Below, in pieces: positions 60,532 to 64,000 of a DNA stretch of 64,000 bases. Both the position numbers and the translations under genes were made by a program. Origin of the DNA: Promerops cafer (taxonomy: Eukaryota > Chordata > Aves > Passeriformes > Nectariniidae); NCBI GenBank assembly GCA_013398275.1, contig VZSE01012460.1, positions 65,828-129,827 on the forward strand, read 5' to 3'. A model generated the notes under the pieces. That model saw only the letters and a list, made by a program, of their open reading frames with translations. It had not been told where the DNA came from and did no database searches. The number at the start of each line of letters is the position of its first letter. The stretch's first letter is position 1.

Positions 60532-61470
60532 TCATTTCCACATTAAATTAGTTTTTCTCCATTTTCTCTTCAGGGCTCCTTTCACCTCCTTATTCCTCAA
60601 ACTATAAATGATGGGATTCGATAAAGGAGTGACCACAGAATAAGAAAGTGAGAGGAATTTATCCACAGATGCACAGTAGCTGTACTTTGGCCGCAGATAC
60701 ATGGAGCCTGCAGTGCCATAAAAAAGAATCACAACCAGGAGGTGCGAGGAGCAAGTGGAAAACGCTTTCTGCTGGCTCTCAGCTGATGCCATCTGGAGAA
60801 TTGTGGAAATGATACGAATATAGGAATAAATGATGAGTAAGAAAGGACTCAGAATAGCAAAGACAGCCACCACAATGACTTGGATTTCACGGGGGAAGGT
60901 GCTGCCACAGAGCAGGTCCAGGAGCGGCTGGATCTCACAGAAGAAGTGGTCTATGGCAGAACCACACAGGGGGGAGCTGAATGTTATGAGGGTGTGAATT
61001 AAGCCCACAGCAGTTCCACAGATGTAACTTCCAGCAACCAGGCTTCTGCAGACCCTGCTGCTCATGATAACTGTGTAGTGCAAGGGGTAGCAAATTGCAA
61101 AATAACGATCAAGGGACATGGCAGCCAAGAGAAAACATTCAGCCACACCAAAGAAGAGGAAGAAAAACATTTGCATTGCACATCTTGTCTTGGAAATACT
61201 TACTGTTCCCACCATCAGGTTCTCGAGGATGGTTGGGATGATGACTGACAGATAGCAGATATCCAAACAGGACAGCTGAGTGAGGAAGAAATACATCGGG
61301 GTACGAAGGGTATTATCACTGCTTATTATGAAAGCTATCACTGCGTTAGCCATCAAGGTGAGAATATAAAGAGATAATAAAACTACAAAGAGCAAAGGGT
61401 GCAAATGAGAGATTTCAGAAAAACCCAGGAGTCTGAATTCACTCAATCCACTGAGGTTCCCAAGGATCAT
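60532..61470 (-). CDS. Olfactory receptor, OR10-like, 312 aa
   Basis: A single-exon odorant GPCR with a glycosylation site at N5 (NLS). Motifs are MANAVIAFII in TM1, LRTPMYFFLTQLSCLDICY, MSLDRYFAICYPLHY, HFFCEIQPLLDLLCGST, QQKAFSTCSSHLLVV, GSMYLRPKYSY and NPIIYSLRNKEVKGAL. The GTAGSMYLRPKxSY and VDKFLSLSYSVVTP wording is characteristic of OR10-type receptors. Departures from consensus are AN for GN in TM1, SLDRY for AYDRY, LCGST for SCSDT, and LSNP for LLNP in TM7. All loop cysteines are kept and the frame is intact. The acceptor context before the ATG (CTGAAG, then AAGG) is weak. Confidence 0.93.
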   Translation of the reverse strand: MILGNLSGLSEFRLLGFSEISHLHPLLFVVLLSLYILTLMANAVIAFIISSDNTLRTPMYFFLTQLSCLDICYLSVIIPTILENLMVGTVSISKTRCAMQMFFFLFFGVAECFLLAAMSLDRYFAICYPLHYTVIMSSRVCRSLVAGSYICGTAVGLIHTLITFSSPLCGSAIDHFFCEIQPLLDLLCGSTFPREIQVIVVAVFAILSPFLLIIYSYIRIISTILQMASAESQQKAFSTCSSHLLVVILFYGTAGSMYLRPKYSYCASVDKFLSLSYSVVTPLSNPIIYSLRNKEVKGALKRKWRKTNLMWK

Positions 61471-62003
61471 CCTTCTTCAGTGCCTTGCAGAACTCTCTTT
61501 GGTTTCGTGTTCAGCAGCTGATGAAGCTGCAAAAAGCCAGGCAAATCTGCAATCAAATTACAACTGCCTGCTTCAACAGACAAAAGGATGACTTGGATTT
61601 AGAAACTATACAGATTTTGAAGAGATCTTCTGAACAGATTATAAAAGTTTCTAAAGAAAATAAGGCAGTCTTATGCATTTATTTTTGTCTCTATTTTTGA
61701 CTGACTCTTCTTTCATAGTGTTGCCTTCAAAGTTTGCATATTCACTGCTGTCTTCAAATGCTCAGCTACCATTTTTACCCTGTAGAAAAAGAAAAAAAAT
61801 TATGGCAGATAGCTTTTTATGGACTAATCAGTTCAAGTCCCAAAATCATCAGTAGCAACATTTGAATATAACAAAGGTAATTTCTCCGTTACCTGTTGTG
61901 GAGTGTGGTGGAAAAAGAGGAAGGGAAAAAAAATCCTAAATTATGAGGTCTCCAGAAGAGCACTCTGCAGTGAAGCAGAAGAGAGGCTTTTCCACAGCTC
62001 TTT

Positions 62004-62054
<51 letters not shown>

Positions 62055-64000
62055 GTATGTATTTATAAAGTCCACTGAGACTGGCTAGTGATGATTGGAG
62101 CAATAAGAAATAGTTGTTAGAGGTTGGGTAAATATGATGCATGTGTATGAGCTGACTCACAGCCACCTCTAGTTTTACATAACTTGGAAAGCATTTCTAT
62201 ATAAACCCAGATATCCTACAGAAATATCAAGATCTGGTTTTACTTTGCAGTAATTGCTATTACTTCATAATGCAGCCAAATTAATTACAGAGTTGCCACA
62301 CAGGCTTACAATACTTATGCTTTCTCAACAAAATTTGAAGGTGAAGCAAAGATGCAGTCCACATTCATTTGGGGATAAGGGACAAAAGATTCACTCATTA
62401 CCAATCTTAATTTTTATTGTATCCTATTAAAAGATCTTTTTTATTGAGCTGTTGTTTGGTTTACTATGTGGTTTCTTATTGAGATCCATCAGCAACCCCA
62501 CATCGTCTCTCTCACCACAATGCCCCTCTCAATGCTGAAGAGATTGATTAAAAGTTGAATTACTGGCTGATGCTCACATTTCCAGTGTTAAGACATCTCG
62601 TTCAGTCTGATCCTTTCTCCCCTGGCAGTAGGACTGCCTTTGCCCACTTTTATTCTTATTTTATCCTTAATCATTGACTGTAGAGTGACCTCTGCATCAC
62701 AGTCATACCCTGTGAACAGCAGGAAGTGATTTTGTAGGGAAGAACCACCTAATGTGATGTAGGTGTCTTCTGTATGGTGACAGCCTGAAAGTGCAGTATC
62801 TTTGTTTAATTAAACAGAAACATAATGAAGACAGAAATTATTATCCACAGACGAAAATCTCTGAGAAACCTGAAGGACCTATCTGAGATGGCATGATGTG
62901 TTCTCCCATGGCAGGCCTTTCCTGCACCATTAATTAGAAAATAAGAAAACCAGAGTTAGACGTGAGTTATACACGTTTTTCCCTCCTGCAAAACCTTTAA
63001 AGCCATTTTCCTGTGTCTCTTTGTAGTTTGTCTCCACATCAAGTTTTTATCCCTTAATTCAGGCAAGATCAGGCCCAAGACCATGAAAGGTCAAAACATA
63101 ACAGATTAAAATAGATATACAAATGCTCTGTAGGTCTTTCTTTACAATTTGTTCCAGGACCTAACAGGAGAACCAGAGAAGGAGTCGTGTTGTACCTAAA
63201 CAATAAGAAAAAAATAACACCTACAGCTGCAGCAGCCAATACCCAACAGACTCTTTTCCTCTGGGAACATGGATAGAAATGCTTAATTTGTGATGTGGCT
63301 TTTCCAAAAACATTAACCACAGATTTCTCCTACTGGCAGGTGAGCTACTTTATTTTACTTCATGCTTCTGTCTCTTCTTCCAGACGTTACTGTCCTCTGG
63401 CACCTACACAGGCAGGGCTTCTCTTCCAGGGAGACTTACCAGCCTATGAAGTGAATGGATTATTGGAACAGAAGATCAAATCCAAGCCATCTTTGTATTC
63501 TTGAAAAAAACTGCTACACCTGAAACACGCCTGGAACAAATGTTATTTCCTGGGGTGCAATCCACTAAATTCTTTAGTACTTTTTGCGTGGTGCTGTGGA
63601 GAATATGTGGGACTATCTGTGTTCACTCAGTAATTCCTTCCTGTAATGGACCCCATCCAGAGAGTGATAGCCTCAACTCAGATATTAAACTGTGGTTTAG
63701 GGTTATTCATCAAATCTCTCTATTCTCCATGTGTTTTGGGTGTGTATTTTTTGGGATGTCACCAGAGTCTTAATGTTCCCATTAGAGTGACCCCATGCTG
63801 ATTTTAGAGGAAACATTTACTCTAATGTAAATAAGCTCTGAGAAGTGATTTAAACATGCAAATGGATTTGCAGGAACTTTTAGCATATATGTATGAGTTT
63901 CAGGAAATGTAATGAATCTGTGCAAGTTACACAGATTTAAACCAGTCTGTTAGCTAGCTGTGGTGTGTGCAACTGGAAGATATCCCCTGCTGAAATAAAG
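61471..64000. other. AT-rich intergenic DNA to the right edge
   Basis: This holds a CT/AT microsatellite and the second copy of the 75-bp repeat (63545-63620). No gene was recognised. Confidence 0.45.
62007..62060 (+). repeat. (CT)n(AT)n microsatellite
   Basis: About 16 CT units run directly into AT units and then TATG units. Confidence 0.95.

Overview
The window is nuclear DNA from a bird, probably a songbird. I infer this from many short, 5'-truncated CR1 LINE copies of avian type (3' ends with repeated ATTCTGTGATTCTG-like octamers), solo LTR-like segments, AT-rich intergenic DNA, intron-containing vertebrate genes, and single-exon olfactory receptors (ORs). Two N gaps and one isolated N mark unfinished assembly.

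Layout. At 82-2360 (minus) lie four of the five expected exons of a trypsin-fold granule serine protease of the chymase/cathepsin G/granzyme B type; its last exon lies beyond the left edge. An OR follows at 5841-6791 (plus) and an OR4-like receptor at 11000-11989 (minus). From 12 to 20 kb the DNA is mainly CR1 fragments, short minisatellites and unrecognised sequence. SDR39U1, an atypical short-chain dehydrogenase/reductase, occupies 22355-25381 (minus), with its tiny first exon missing, probably in the N gap at 25742-26151. From 28 to 39 kb come two intact ORs and one OR broken by two frameshifts, all minus. At 45460-51335 (plus) is a glycosyltransferase family 6 gene (ABO/GBGT1/GGTA1 relatives) spread over at least three clear exons. 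A last OR lies at 60532-61470 (minus).

How it fits together. In the human genome the chymase locus proteases sit near SDR39U1 on 14q11-q12, and OR4, OR6 and OR10 family receptors also lie on 14q11. The same combination here suggests a conserved block, with the family 6 glycosyltransferase as an extra neighbour. The genes do not form one pathway: they are a leukocyte protease, a housekeeping-type oxidoreductase, odorant receptors and a Golgi glycosyltransferase.

Most notable is the glycosyltransferase. Two donor/metal-site acidic positions conserved in the family are replaced (DXD reads Asp-Ile-Asn, and the Asp of the His-Asp-Glu motif reads His), while the reading frame and fold-level conservation look intact. 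I found no sign of a wholly unknown multi-gene system.
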